Shown here: piece after piece, positions 16,953-25,719 of the stretch
Layout of the letters: every line of letters starts with the position of its first letter
Numbering within the stretch: the first letter of the stretch is position 1
From: Bacteroidota bacterium
GTDB lineage: Bacteria; Bacteroidota; Bacteroidia; Chitinophagales; Chitinophagaceae
NCBI GenBank assembly: GCA_947476825.1
Contig: CANJRV010000017.1
Span: 1-43,355 of the forward strand
Reading direction: 5' to 3'
Length of the DNA stretch: 43,355 bases
Translations under genes and position numbers: made by a program
The notes under the pieces: generated by a model
The model's input: only the letters and a program-made list of their open reading frames with translations
What the model was told of the DNA's origin: nothing
Database searches by the model: none

Positions 16953-17606
16953 CTACTTCATCGATTTCGCATCTTCCAAAAATTTGGCAAGACCGATATC
17001 TGTCAAAGGATGTTTGAGCAATCCTAATATACTGTCTAATGGGCAAGTGCATACATCGGCACCAACTTCGGCGCAACGAACAATATGCAATGCATTACGA
17101 ATAGAAGCAGCTAATATTTTAGTTTGAAATCCTTGCAAACGATAGATATGTGCAATTTGTTCTATTAAATTGACACCATCCCAACTACTATCATCAATAC
17201 GACCTATAAACGGCGAAACATAAGTAGCTCCTGCCTTTGCAGCTAGTATAGCTTGTCCAGCAGAAAACACCAAAGTACAATTTGTTTGAATACCATTATC
17301 TGTAAACCACTTAATGGCTTTAATCCCATCTTTTATCATAGGCACTTTCACCACGATATTTTTATCTAATGCTGCTAATGCTTTTCCTTCTGCAATGATA
17401 CCATCCAAATCAGTTGCAATCACCTCCGCACTTACTGGGCCATTCGCAATTTTGCAAATGTCAATATAGTGTTTGATAACCGCTTCAGTACCTTTAATTC
17501 CTTCTTTTGCCATAAGAGAAGGATTGGTAGTAACACCATCTAAAATACCAAGTTCATAAGCTTCTTTAATTTGAGAAAGATTCGCTGTGTCGATGAAAAA
17601 TTGCAT
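16953..17606 (-). CDS. Transaldolase of the fructose-6-phosphate aldolase (FSA/TalC) class
   Basis: 217 residues from the start MQFFIDTANL. The 11 extra in-frame residues upstream (to 17639) would cover the SRP RNA terminator and are not family-like. Motifs are DGVTTNPSL (23-31), the Schiff-base Lys87 in NIVVKVPM, TLVFSAGQAI, YVSPFIGRIDD and ILAASIRN. The short length is that of the single-domain FSA/TalC subfamily, which forms decamers in known members. The reaction is either transaldolase or fructose-6-phosphate aldolase in the pentose phosphate pathway, and the sequence alone does not separate these. The gene starts only 28 bp after the SRP RNA 3' end, so read-through may supply its transcript. 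Confidence 0.93.
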   Translation of the reverse strand: MQFFIDTANLSQIKEAYELGILDGVTTNPSLMAKEGIKGTEAVIKHYIDICKIANGPVSAEVIATDLDGIIAEGKALAALDKNIVVKVPMIKDGIKAIKWFTDNGIQTNCTLVFSAGQAILAAKAGATYVSPFIGRIDDSSWDGVNLIEQIAHIYRLQGFQTKILAASIRNALHIVRCAEVGADVCTCPLDSILGLLKHPLTDIGLAKFLEDAKSMK

Positions 17607-17625
17607 AAAATAATAAGTGAAAGGG

Positions 17626-17727
17626 AAAAAAAATGGCAAGTTACTTATATCGCACCGCTACAACCATATACCTTTGCTATGTTCCCATCCTGGAGGAGTA
17701 ATAGGAGCTGGTCGTATAAGACTTGCC
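17626..17727 (-). ncRNA. ffs: Bacterial small signal recognition particle RNA (4.5S-like)
   Basis: The minus strand from 17727 to 17635 (93 nt) begins GGCAAGTCTTATA and ends TATAAGTAACTTGCC, so the two ends pair (GGCAAGT/ACTTGCC and CTTATA/TATAAG). The apical part reads CCAGG-ATG-GGAA-CAT-AGCA-AAGG. This matches SRP domain IV: the GGAA tetraloop, with CAGG facing AGCA across the internal loops that bind Ffh. A run of eight T follows the 3' stem (17626-17633), acting as terminator. A perfect -7 box TACATTTG sits 4 bp upstream of the first G. It scaffolds Ffh and FtsY for co-translational membrane targeting. No protein ORF explains this stretch. Confidence 0.87.
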
Positions 17728-17731
17728 GCTG

Positions 17732-17739
17732 CAAATGTA
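17732..17739 (-). promoter_or_regulatory. -7 box of the SRP RNA promoter
   Basis: TACATTTG on the minus strand, a perfect fit to the Bacteroidota TAnnTTTG element, ending 4 bp before the predicted first nucleotide of the SRP RNA. No clear -33 TTG was found at the expected distance. Confidence 0.65.
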
Positions 17740-17791
17740 ATAGAATACTTTTAATAATGGCATTTTGATAGAAAAATATTCAGCCACTTTT

Positions 17792-18892
17792 TTAGAACCA
17801 TTTTTTCGTTTTAAAATACAACAATAAAAGTATTGGAAATATGATCATCGCAAGGGTTGCAAGCCAGAAACCATGCTGGTTGTGGATGTACGGAATCCGT
17901 TCAAAGTTCATTCCAAAAATACCACCTATCACCGTAGCAGGCGAAAGTAAAGTAGTAACGATGGCTAAAAATTTCATGATCTCGTTCAGCTTGACATTTA
18001 CTTTATTGAAATATAAATCTCGAATATTGGTAATCATATCACGATAGTTTTCAGACAAATCATTCACTTGCAAAATATGATCATAAATATCTTTAAAATA
18101 CTTTTTAGTCGACTCTTCAAAATGTATATTCTCTGATCTAATAATACTTTGAATTAAGTCGCGAACAGGAAAAGTATTTCGCTTAAAATAAATGAGTTCC
18201 TTTCGCAAATTATTGATACGATTCATGGTAAAATCATCCGCCAAATTATTGGTAATTTCTTCTTCTAATTTTTCTATTTGCACACTCAATTTTTCCAACA
18301 CAATAAAATAATGATCTACTATTCTATCCAATAAAGCATACAATAAATAGTCAACCTTTCTTGTTCTGATTTTAGTGTTTTCATGCAACATTCTTTCCCT
18401 TATAGGTGTAAATAAATCACGTGTTGCTTCATCTTGAAATGAAAATAAATAATTCTCACCCAATACAAAACTTACTTGCTCACCTTCAATGGTATTGCTT
18501 AATTCATTGAAGAAAAGCATTTGCAAAACACAAGTAAAATGATCATCAATTTCATCCGTTTTTGGTCTTTGGTAATCATTCAAAATATCTTCAATGATTA
18601 AAGGATCTAATCCTATTGCACCGCCAATTTCTTCAACGGTTTGTTTGTTGATGACATCTACATTCAGCCAATATTTTTTATCCTTCTCCAAAAATGCATG
18701 ACCTATTTGATTACTTTTAATCGTAGTCTTTGTGTTACATGCTGTATCATTGTAAGTAAATAAAGTAAGCACAGACTCGCCTTTACATGCAGTAACAATA
18801 GGCACTGTAGGGTTATTTTGCAATACCTTTTTGGTTTGCAATAATTCTAAAGGATTTAAATATTGCAGATATTTATTGTTGGATGGTTTCAT
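17792..18892 (-). CDS. corA: CorA-family magnesium/divalent cation channel
   Basis: 366 residues. A large cytoplasmic N-terminal alpha/beta funnel with a long helical stretch (about 195-300) is followed by two C-terminal membrane helices (about 305-325 and 340-360). The selectivity motif GMN (327-329) is followed by the short periplasmic loop, and the basic tail KTKKWF matches the family. It forms pentamers in known members and imports Mg2+ (or Co2+/Ni2+). Its ATG overlaps the TGA of the upstream MntR-like regulator (ATGA), so the two are translationally coupled, suggesting metal-linked control. Confidence 0.95.
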   Translation of the reverse strand: MKPSNNKYLQYLNPLELLQTKKVLQNNPTVPIVTACKGESVLTLFTYNDTACNTKTTIKSNQIGHAFLEKDKKYWLNVDVINKQTVEEIGGAIGLDPLIIEDILNDYQRPKTDEIDDHFTCVLQMLFFNELSNTIEGEQVSFVLGENYLFSFQDEATRDLFTPIRERMLHENTKIRTRKVDYLLYALLDRIVDHYFIVLEKLSVQIEKLEEEITNNLADDFTMNRINNLRKELIYFKRNTFPVRDLIQSIIRSENIHFEESTKKYFKDIYDHILQVNDLSENYRDMITNIRDLYFNKVNVKLNEIMKFLAIVTTLLSPATVIGGIFGMNFERIPYIHNQHGFWLATLAMIIFPILLLLYFKTKKWF

Positions 18893-19554
18893 ACTTCATT
18901 TAATAATAAATTATGGGAAAATTTTTCGGACACCATGATTTCCTTTTTATTATCCACTAAAATCAGAAAAGAATTATCAAATTCCATTCGCTTAATCACT
19001 TGTATTTTTGAGGCTAAGGTAATTTTCAATTGCATCAAAAATTGCAAAAATTCAGAAGATGAATCTTTCACCGACGACACCAAATAATGCGTGCCTATAG
19101 CAGCATCGAACAAGGGAATTGTTTTGACAGTTGTATAATCGCCTTTACTATTTGGTATTGGATCTCCATGCGGATCCATTGTAGGATAACCCAAAAACGT
19201 ATCTAATTTCTGAATTAATTTGACGGATTGTATATGCTCTAATTGTTCTGCAATTTCATGCACTTCATCCCAAGTGAATCCCAATTTTTCATACAAAAAA
19301 ACTTCCCATAAACGATGCTTTCTAATGGTCAGCAATGCACTCGATTTCCCTTTTGCCGACAATTTCACTTTTCCATATCGTTCATATAAAATGATGTTCT
19401 TATCCCTGAGTTTTTTCAACATAGATGTCACGGTAGCAGGCTTTATACCTAAGTCTTCCGCAATCTGATTAGTGGAAGTTACCTCCGCATCCGAGCCCAT
19501 AGCCAAATGATAAATGGACTTGATATAATTTTCTTCTGTATAACTTAATACCAT
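18889..19554 (-). CDS. MntR/DtxR-family metal-dependent transcriptional regulator
   Basis: 221 residues. An N-terminal winged helix (about 1-70; STNQIAEDLGIKPATVTSMLKKL is the recognition region) is followed by the metal-binding dimerisation domain, with His80 (RKHRLWE), Glu103, Glu106 and His107 (AEQLEH). The residue corresponding to DtxR Cys102 is Glu103, as in Mn2+-responsive MntR, which favours manganese sensing. A C-terminal SH3/FeoA-like domain follows (about 145-221). It represses or activates metal transport genes when loaded with metal. Its stop overlaps the corA start by 4 bp. No operator palindrome was identified with confidence. Confidence 0.92.
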   Translation of the reverse strand: MVLSYTEENYIKSIYHLAMGSDAEVTSTNQIAEDLGIKPATVTSMLKKLRDKNIILYERYGKVKLSAKGKSSALLTIRKHRLWEVFLYEKLGFTWDEVHEIAEQLEHIQSVKLIQKLDTFLGYPTMDPHGDPIPNSKGDYTTVKTIPLFDAAIGTHYLVSSVKDSSSEFLQFLMQLKITLASKIQVIKRMEFDNSFLILVDNKKEIMVSEKFSHNLLLNEV

Positions 19555-19604
19555 ATTAGCTCAGTGAAAAATATTGCTATACTAAAAATGTAATGAAAAT
19601 TATT

Positions 19605-19647
19605 GGGGCGGCATACACACTTTCCGCTGCAATCGTTGCCGCAATAC
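19605..19647 (+). repeat. Dispersed GGCGGCA...TGCCGC element, internally deleted copy C
   Basis: It retains both ends (GGGCGGCATACACACTTTCC and GTTGCCGCAATACA) but lacks the central CTTTTTG hairpin. The junction falls at TTTCC, which occurs on both sides of the missing segment in full copies, pointing to a microhomology deletion. It lies in the otherwise empty 19555-19842 gap before recX. Confidence 0.7.
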
Positions 19648-19803
19648 AGTCACCAAAATAGCCTATGTCTCTCATTGCATGTTTAGTTTATTTAAAATAT
19701 AAACGAATGTAATTCAATTTATCGTATAGTAATTGGAAAGACCAAGTTGAATTCTGCTAAGCGAATCCTAATAAAATATCCTTACAAATTCTATCCTGTA
19801 TAT

Positions 19804-19811
19804 TATTTTTG
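19804..19811 (+). promoter_or_regulatory. -7 box for the recX operon
   Basis: TATTTTTG fits TAnnTTTG and lies 31 bp upstream of the ATG at 19843. It supports that start over the longer in-frame ATG at 19747, which would place the promoter inside the coding region. Confidence 0.5.
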
Positions 19812-19842
19812 TAAGCCATATATTATCCTCGAAAAATTTACG

Positions 19843-20304
19843 ATGTCTTCACTTGAAAAAATAAAATCCTATTGTGCTTATCAAGAGCGAAGCCATCAAG
19901 AAGTTCGATATAAATTATTGGAACTTGGCGTTTACGGATTGGATTTAGAAAATCATATCACAGTGCTTATTGAAGAAAATTTTTTGAATGAAGAACGTTA
20001 TGCTTGTAGTTTAGTTAGGGGTAAATTTTATTATAAGCATTGGGGGCGACATAAAATAAAACAAAGTTTGCAACAACAACAAGTTTCTGATTATTGCATA
20101 CAGAAAGGGATGAAAGAAATAGAGGAAGCAGATTATGTGCGCACCATAAAAACCTTGGCAGAAAAAAAATGGCTGACTTTACGAACAGAAAAAAATAAAT
20201 TTACAAAGATGACGAAGCTCAAAAATTATCTTTTGCAAAAAGGTTATGAGTATAGTTATATCAACGATTTTTTACACACCAAACAATCACATGCAGATGA
20301 ATAA
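19843..20304 (+). CDS. recX: RecX-family regulatory protein
   Basis: 153 residues from MSSLEKIKSYC. The upstream in-frame extension to 19747 has no family features. It shows the RecX three-helix repeat pattern: CAYQERSHQEVRYKLLELG (first repeat), an ENFLNEERYACSLVRGKFYYKHWGRHKIKQSL core with the typical LDDxRFAxxYVRxK-like motif, and a degenerate C-terminal repeat (KMTKLKNYLLQKGYEYSYI). RecX binds RecA and modulates its filaments and recombinase activity. The recA gene is not nearby. It overlaps the downstream amidase gene by 8 bp. Confidence 0.88.
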   Translation: MSSLEKIKSYCAYQERSHQEVRYKLLELGVYGLDLENHITVLIEENFLNEERYACSLVRGKFYYKHWGRHKIKQSLQQQQVSDYCIQKGMKEIEEADYVRTIKTLAEKKWLTLRTEKNKFTKMTKLKNYLLQKGYEYSYINDFLHTKQSHADE

Positions 20305-21079
20305 TACACTGACCATTTCCTTTCTACAAAGCAATATTCATTGGGAAGACAAAGCTGCTAATTTAGCCATGTTCACATCGAAAATAAAAGCGATAGAAGA
20401 GCAAACAGAAATTATTATTTTACCAGAAATGTTTAATACAGGATTCAGTATGAACCCAAGTATTTTAGCTGAAAATATGGATGGAGAAACGGTAACTTGG
20501 ATGAAACAAATGGCAGCAGAAAAAAGAAGTATCGTCACTGGAAGTTTGATTATTCGTGAGCAGGATAAATTTTACAATCGATTAATCTGGATGCAACCTA
20601 ATGGTGTTTATGGTTATTACGATAAGCGTCATTTATTTTCTTATGCAGGCGAAGACAAGGAATTTACGCCTGGCAATAAACGCTTAATTGCACAATTAAA
20701 AGGTTGGAAAATCAATACCCAAATTTGTTATGATTTACGTTTCCCAATTTGGAGTCGCCAAGCAAATGAAAACGAATATGATATTTTATTGTTTGTTGCC
20801 AGTTGGCCTATGAAAAGAATTGAAGCTTGGAAAGCCTTGCTAACTGCGCGTGCTATCGAAAATCAATGTTATGTGATTGGGTTAAATCGAACGGGTATTG
20901 ATGGTAATGGATTTGACTATTCAGGCGATAGTATGCTAATTGATCCAATGGGTGTTGCTATATTTTCTAACCACCATGAAGAAATCACACATACTTTTCA
21001 AATTGATAAAAAGCAGGTACAAGAAGTACGTGAAAGGCTTCCGTTTTTGAAAGATAAAGATCAATTTGTTTTGGTTTAG
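20297..21079 (+). CDS. Nitrilase-superfamily amidohydrolase (omega-amidase-like, YafV type)
   Basis: 260 residues from the ATG at 20297. ATGs at 20291 and 20246 are also in frame but lie deeper in recX. The catalytic triad is Glu44 (ILPEMFNTGF), Lys110 (YGYYDKRHLF) and Cys144 (TQICYDLRFP), plus the extra Glu/Asp-rich GEDKEFTPG that defines the carbon-nitrogen hydrolase fold. It resembles omega-amidases that hydrolyse 2-oxoglutaramate or 2-oxosuccinamate, part of metabolite repair. Exact substrate not provable here. Translation is likely coupled to recX by the 8-bp overlap. Confidence 0.9.
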   Translation: MNNTLTISFLQSNIHWEDKAANLAMFTSKIKAIEEQTEIIILPEMFNTGFSMNPSILAENMDGETVTWMKQMAAEKRSIVTGSLIIREQDKFYNRLIWMQPNGVYGYYDKRHLFSYAGEDKEFTPGNKRLIAQLKGWKINTQICYDLRFPIWSRQANENEYDILLFVASWPMKRIEAWKALLTARAIENQCYVIGLNRTGIDGNGFDYSGDSMLIDPMGVAIFSNHHEEITHTFQIDKKQVQEVRERLPFLKDKDQFVLV

Positions 21080-21235
21080 TTGGTGCTTTAAAACTTGATG
21101 TTGGATTTCTTTAAATCCGATAAGTTGTAGTCACTGTCTCGTACAACAGGTCACTTAGACCCAAAACAAAATTTACAAAAAGTTGATAGGAAACCCCAAG
21201 TAATTGGGAATTTGTAGAAGAAGAAACAAATTCAA

Positions 21236-22102
21236 TTAGTGTACTCTAGAAAAAATACGTCTTGGACAACGTGTTTTCTTATACGGCATAATATTACCGA
21301 AAGCATCAAAATAAATGGCAACATTGATACCAGCAAACCAATACCAATCTTTTTTCATATTGTCACCACGAACGAATTTATCATTGGGATAATTGCCATC
21401 CCAATTGGTCAACTCATCAGTACGGAAAGATAAATCCACACTTTGTTTCCCTTTATATCTGAATAAAGTATCCATGTTTACATAAGAAGAACTTACATCA
21501 TCTAAATAATCTGTAGCTGTGTATCTAAATCCAATTTCGCTGCTCAACATTACTTTCTTCCCTATGAATACTTTTAATCCTGCGCCTAATGGTATACCCA
21601 CATTTACAAGACTATAAATTTTTCTGTCAGGATATTGTCTTAGACCTTGTCCTTCTGTACTCAATGGACGCAAATAAATTTTTTCATCATTCGCCCCCAT
21701 GGTATATGGGTTATAATAAAATACAGAAAGTCCAGCAAAAATATAAGGAGAGAATTTGAATTCGTCAAAATCAACAGGTATCATGTTCACTTCCACACCA
21801 CCATGCAATTCGAATAAATTAGTTTGAAAATTTAAATTTCTATTTTTTACAGCTTTTGATTCTGAAAGACTGTCCGCACCATATAAACTAGCATACGTAA
21901 CGCCAAATCGAAATCCAACACTAGGGTGAACAAAATACTTGTAGGTCAAACCGCCGCAAGCGCGATATCCTTCTTTTGGGAAAAGACGCTCCTGCAAGTC
22001 TCCATAATAACTAGATGTTCCGCCGAAAATACCAACTTCATGGTGCTTTTGTGCTGAAAGCGCAAAAGGTAATAATAGTAAAATAAAAATTCTCCTGAAC
22101 AT
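21236..22102 (-). CDS. DUF6089-type outer-membrane beta-barrel protein
   Basis: 288 residues from MFRRIFILLLLPF, which begins a clean signal peptide ending LSAQ. The longer in-frame start at 22159 would bury that signal. The mature N-terminus EVGIFGGTSSYYGDL is the recurrent first strand of DUF6089 proteins. Alternating beta strands with aromatic girdles (YKYFVHPSVGFRFGVTYASLYG, SPYIFAGLSVFYYNP, PLGAGLKVFIGKKVMLSSEIGFRYTATDYLDDV) follow, with a basic tail. It is probably an outer-membrane barrel of unknown function. In other Bacteroidota such genes often sit near lipid or isoprenoid genes, but here it stands alone. Confidence 0.8.
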   Translation of the reverse strand: MFRRIFILLLLPFALSAQKHHEVGIFGGTSSYYGDLQERLFPKEGYRACGGLTYKYFVHPSVGFRFGVTYASLYGADSLSESKAVKNRNLNFQTNLFELHGGVEVNMIPVDFDEFKFSPYIFAGLSVFYYNPYTMGANDEKIYLRPLSTEGQGLRQYPDRKIYSLVNVGIPLGAGLKVFIGKKVMLSSEIGFRYTATDYLDDVSSSYVNMDTLFRYKGKQSVDLSFRTDELTNWDGNYPNDKFVRGDNMKKDWYWFAGINVAIYFDAFGNIMPYKKTRCPRRIFSRVH

Positions 22103-22254
22103 AGTAGAATGGTGCTTAAAATAGATGTGTAATATTACAATAACTTTTTTATAATTCATAACGAAAAAATAAATAGTTCAAAATAGATTTATAGATTTTT
22201 ATCTCCTTGAATATATAGGTTACTAGAGTTCATTCTAATCTATTCTACTATAAA

Positions 22255-22287
22255 AAAAGGAGGTTGTTAGTAGAACAACCTCCTTTT
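22255..22287 (-). terminator. Terminator of the BNR-repeat T9SS gene
   Basis: Perfect 14-bp stem AAAAGGAGGTTGTT (22255-22268) with AACAACCTCCTTTT (22274-22287) and a 5-nt loop, 20 bp past the stop of the minus-strand gene. The A-run at 22252-22258 supplies the minus-strand T-tract. Confidence 0.9.
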
Positions 22288-22306
22288 CGTTTAACCAGTT
22301 AAAAAT

Positions 22307-25072
22307 TTATTTTTTTACTAATGTCGCTGATGCTTTTAAATTTCCATCGGTCACATATACTACATATCCCCCGCTTGCCAAATCGGATACATTTATGGCA
22401 ATTTTAGTTTGCGTATTTTTAGTTTGTATTTTTTTCACCAATGAGCCAGTCAAAGAAAATACTTTTACTGAAATATTTTCACCGAAATTACTATTCAATT
22501 CGATGTTCGCTTGATCAATGGTTGGATTAGGGTATAATTTTATTTGTCCGGTTTCACCAACTGTTTGTGTGCCAGTAGGCCAGAATGTTGTTGCCAATGA
22601 TTTGGACATAAACACACCACGACCATGTGTACCAGAAAGAATTACTTCACCATGATAAGATCCATAACCTTTCACATCAATGGATGGTATTTCAATTAAC
22701 TCGTAAGTCACGACGCGTGGATGCCAAGTAGATTGATTATTTGCATTGATTGTATTCAATTCAACCCAACCACTGCCTAATCCATCATTTGTACCCCAAA
22801 CGCCCAATTCAGTTCCAATCATAAATTTAGCTGAACTTCCGCCAACACAAATCACTGTGTAGGCTGGCATTTTAGGTAATACACCAGTAATGTCTGTAAA
22901 TGTTGGTGTGGCACTCAAAGCATCGGATGATTTATAAACGTAGGAAGTATTACCATAATTTCCAAGAGTTACAACCAAGGTATTACCAGAATTATTTGTT
23001 GCTAAATCCGTTACAAATCGTCCACCGAATGTAGTGATAACTGTAGAGGTAATTAGACTACTATAGTAATATCCTTGCGCAGCTGTATTGCCGATACTAT
23101 CATTATATTTATATGTTGAATCTAACAAACTAGGTACATCAAATCTCATCACAACACCACTCGCAGAAGCGGCAAATACATGCGCTGCATCATCTGTAAC
23201 ATACAAAGCGCTTACGTTTGCCAAAGATCCTAATTTAAACCAAATAGTTTTACCCCCAAGAACACCTTGCGTCATCCAAACACCTGCACCTGTACCAATG
23301 ACAGCAACACCTCTCTGCGTACCATTGCTAAAACTTTTTTCTCTATACTCTAAAGGTGCATTCCACAAAGCTCCTTCCGTTGGATCACCTCCATCACTTA
23401 CATCAATATTTTTATCAAAGAAACTTTTAAATGAATTTGCACTGATACCACCATCTGCTGCTTTTCGGAAAGCACCATTTGGCGTACAAGTTATCATTAC
23501 ATTTGGATTCAATGAACTTATTGCATTATTCATACCATCACCGCCAGTTAAATCTCTTGATTCCAATGGAGAATTAACTGAAGTTCCTAATATACCAGAT
23601 CCGTTATCTTGCAAACCAAAAATGATTCGGCCTAAATGATTTGCTGATATACCATAGCATTGAGAAACAGAATAATCTTTATTTCTTTCCGCGAAAAATG
23701 GAGCCACTGCACTACAATTCATTGTTCTATAAATTCCACCATCACAAATTACATACATATTTTCAGGGTTAGAAGGATTAAACATAACACCATGCATATC
23801 AGCATGGACTAAATTTCCGGCAAATGCAGAACCTACCCAGTTGGAAATCGTTTTCCATTCGAAAGACCCAGATGTTGAAGACAAACTGTATCTCCACATA
23901 TTTAATTGTCCTCCTAAAAACAACATGTCTTGATTGGTTGGATGCACGCCTAAAGCGATATTATAACCACCTTGATTGCCCAATGGGTTAAATGTAGCAG
24001 AGCCGCCTATTCCAATCGTTGTCCAAGTAGTTCCACCATCTATAGATTTATAAACTCCTTTTAACGTCTCTGAGGTAGAAGATATACATAAATAAATACA
24101 ATCTGCATTACTTGGTGCTATGGCAATTTCAATTCTACCAGCGGTGCCAGATGCGGGCAATCCACCAAGTCCCATTTTTGCAGTCCCGAAAGTTACACCA
24201 CCATCATTTGAAATATAAAAATTATTTGAAGTCGCAGCTACCACTCGATTACCATCTGTTGAAACTTCCACATCCCCTATTCTAGAGTTAACGGAAGTCA
24301 TACCAGTAGGCTTAGCCCAAGATGTGCCACCATTGGTAGATACTTTTAAGCCACCATTGGTTGCTGCAAAGATTGTATTATTTGTAGGATGCGAAACCAA
24401 TTTATCTACATAGGCCCATGCATCTGAAGTACTATTACTATTACTTGGCTTTGTAGCACTAAGTCTGTCAAATGTAAGCCCTCCATCTGTAGATTTATAA
24501 ATACCTTCCCCAGGCATGCCACCGCCAAAACCAGCATCACCACCATAATGTCCTTCACCAGTGCCATAATAAATATCGCCATTTGAAGTTTGGGTTAAAG
24601 AAGCAATATTCAAACAACTAGAAGAATCATTGCCATCTCTCTTAGTCCAAGTATCGCCATTGTCGGTAGAAATAAATAAACCTCCAGAAACAGAACCCAT
24701 GTATAATTTGCTTGAATTATTCTTATCTACAATCATAGCACGTGTTCGGCCACCTATATTATTAGGACCAGCTTCTGACCATGACATAATATCAAAAGCT
24801 CGCGTTTTTTTGTAATTTGCTTTTCGTAAAGCATCTGCTTGTTCGCGTGCAGCATACACGTCATTGAAGTCCACTTTTCCTGTTATCTGATTTGCGCGCA
24901 TCATTCGTTCCCAATTTCGTGCACCTGCAATTTCTTCCTTTTCATGACTTGATTCTTCTGCTATCCACTTCGCATAAGCTGGATTGGTTTGTTGAATGTT
25001 CGAAACCTTTAACGCTGAAACAGTAATGGCGGAAATACCGATAATGGTTAGTAAAAAATTATTCTTTATCAT
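22307..25072 (-). CDS. Large secreted BNR/Asp-box beta-propeller protein with T9SS sorting domain
   Basis: 921 residues. The N-terminal signal helix (about 7-25) is followed by a propeptide-like helical stretch. Repeated Asp-box motifs of the SxDxGxTW type recur (STDNGDTWTKR, STDGGLTFDR, STNGGTSWAK, SNDGGVTFGT, SIDGGTTWTT), spaced as in VPS10/sialidase-like propellers (about 95-800). The C-terminal T9SS type A domain (about 840-921) includes IKLYPNPT and GGYVVYVTD. Many annotated relatives are called exo-alpha-sialidase or glycosyl hydrolase, but no sialidase catalytic Arg triad or glycosidase acid pair was recognised, so enzymatic function should not be assumed. It is probably surface-exposed or released. 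Confidence 0.87.
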   Translation of the reverse strand: MIKNNFLLTIIGISAITVSALKVSNIQQTNPAYAKWIAEESSHEKEEIAGARNWERMMRANQITGKVDFNDVYAAREQADALRKANYKKTRAFDIMSWSEAGPNNIGGRTRAMIVDKNNSSKLYMGSVSGGLFISTDNGDTWTKRDGNDSSSCLNIASLTQTSNGDIYYGTGEGHYGGDAGFGGGMPGEGIYKSTDGGLTFDRLSATKPSNSNSTSDAWAYVDKLVSHPTNNTIFAATNGGLKVSTNGGTSWAKPTGMTSVNSRIGDVEVSTDGNRVVAATSNNFYISNDGGVTFGTAKMGLGGLPASGTAGRIEIAIAPSNADCIYLCISSTSETLKGVYKSIDGGTTWTTIGIGGSATFNPLGNQGGYNIALGVHPTNQDMLFLGGQLNMWRYSLSSTSGSFEWKTISNWVGSAFAGNLVHADMHGVMFNPSNPENMYVICDGGIYRTMNCSAVAPFFAERNKDYSVSQCYGISANHLGRIIFGLQDNGSGILGTSVNSPLESRDLTGGDGMNNAISSLNPNVMITCTPNGAFRKAADGGISANSFKSFFDKNIDVSDGGDPTEGALWNAPLEYREKSFSNGTQRGVAVIGTGAGVWMTQGVLGGKTIWFKLGSLANVSALYVTDDAAHVFAASASGVVMRFDVPSLLDSTYKYNDSIGNTAAQGYYYSSLITSTVITTFGGRFVTDLATNNSGNTLVVTLGNYGNTSYVYKSSDALSATPTFTDITGVLPKMPAYTVICVGGSSAKFMIGTELGVWGTNDGLGSGWVELNTINANNQSTWHPRVVTYELIEIPSIDVKGYGSYHGEVILSGTHGRGVFMSKSLATTFWPTGTQTVGETGQIKLYPNPTIDQANIELNSNFGENISVKVFSLTGSLVKKIQTKNTQTKIAINVSDLASGGYVVYVTDGNLKASATLVKK

Positions 25073-25191
25073 GCTATATATATTTACAGTGTGCTAAATT
25101 AAACCATAATTTGAATTTTTAACATTTTTCTTTAAGAAGAATGTATTCAATTAATTTCCTTAGAAATAAATGCAAGAATATTCAACATAAC

Positions 25192-25221
25192 TTGGAGAAT
25201 ATATAAGAATGAGTATATTTG
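25192..25221 (+). promoter_or_regulatory. Promoter of the PUR-domain gene
   Basis: TTG at 25192-25194, a 19-bp spacer, then TATATTTG at 25214-25221: a good match to the Bacteroidota -33/-7 promoter. The -7 box overlaps the TTG codon at 25219, ruling that codon out as a start and pointing to GTG at 25255. Confidence 0.75.
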
Positions 25222-25254
25222 ACTTTCAAATTTTTCATTAAAAAAATATTCCCT

Positions 25255-25719
25255 GTGGCTTACGAAAATAACAACGAAAATAGCAACGAACAATTTGCAG
25301 AAAATAATTATGAACGAAATAATGAATCTATTTTTAGCAAAAGACTAAAAGCTGGAAAACGAAGAACCTATTTTTTTGATGTTCGCTCCACTCGTGGAAA
25401 TGATTATTTTGTAACGCTAACAGAAAGTAAAAAAAGATTTAATGATAATGGATACGACAGACATAAAATCTTTTTATACAAAGAAGATTTTAATAAATTT
25501 TTGAGCGCACTGACTGAAACCATCGACCATGTAAAAACGGAGCTGATGCCCGATTATGATTTTGATGCTTTCAAACATGAATACGAACAAGAAGAAAATA
25601 CGGAAAATACGTACAAACCAAACACAGAAATATTTACGGAGCAAAGTACGCCTATCCGTTCTTTCCCAATGGATACTGGTGAGGCTCCCGACCCTACTAT
25701 TGAAGTAGATAAGTGGTAA
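25255..25719 (+). CDS. DUF3276 (PUR-alpha-like) nucleic-acid-binding protein
   Basis: 154 residues if translation starts at GTG 25255 (then AYENNNENS). No ATG is available upstream of the conserved core, and the in-frame TTG at 25219 lies in the promoter. The core ESIFSKRLKAGKRRTYFFDVRSTRGNDYFVTLTESKK, then HKIFLYKEDFNKFLSALTETIDHVKTELMPDYDFD, is the single PUR domain of DUF3276, a Bacteroidota-typical family related to eukaryotic Pur-alpha, whose bacterial members can bind single-stranded nucleic acid. The N-terminal Asn/Glu-rich tail and the acidic C-terminal tail look disordered. The role in the cell is not established. Confidence 0.85.
   Translation: MAYENNNENSNEQFAENNYERNNESIFSKRLKAGKRRTYFFDVRSTRGNDYFVTLTESKKRFNDNGYDRHKIFLYKEDFNKFLSALTETIDHVKTELMPDYDFDAFKHEYEQEENTENTYKPNTEIFTEQSTPIRSFPMDTGEAPDPTIEVDKW

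Noticed and set aside
22307-25072. Calling the BNR protein a sialidase
   Set aside because: Asp-boxes alone mark the propeller fold. The catalytic Arg triad and Tyr/Glu pair of sialidases were not found.
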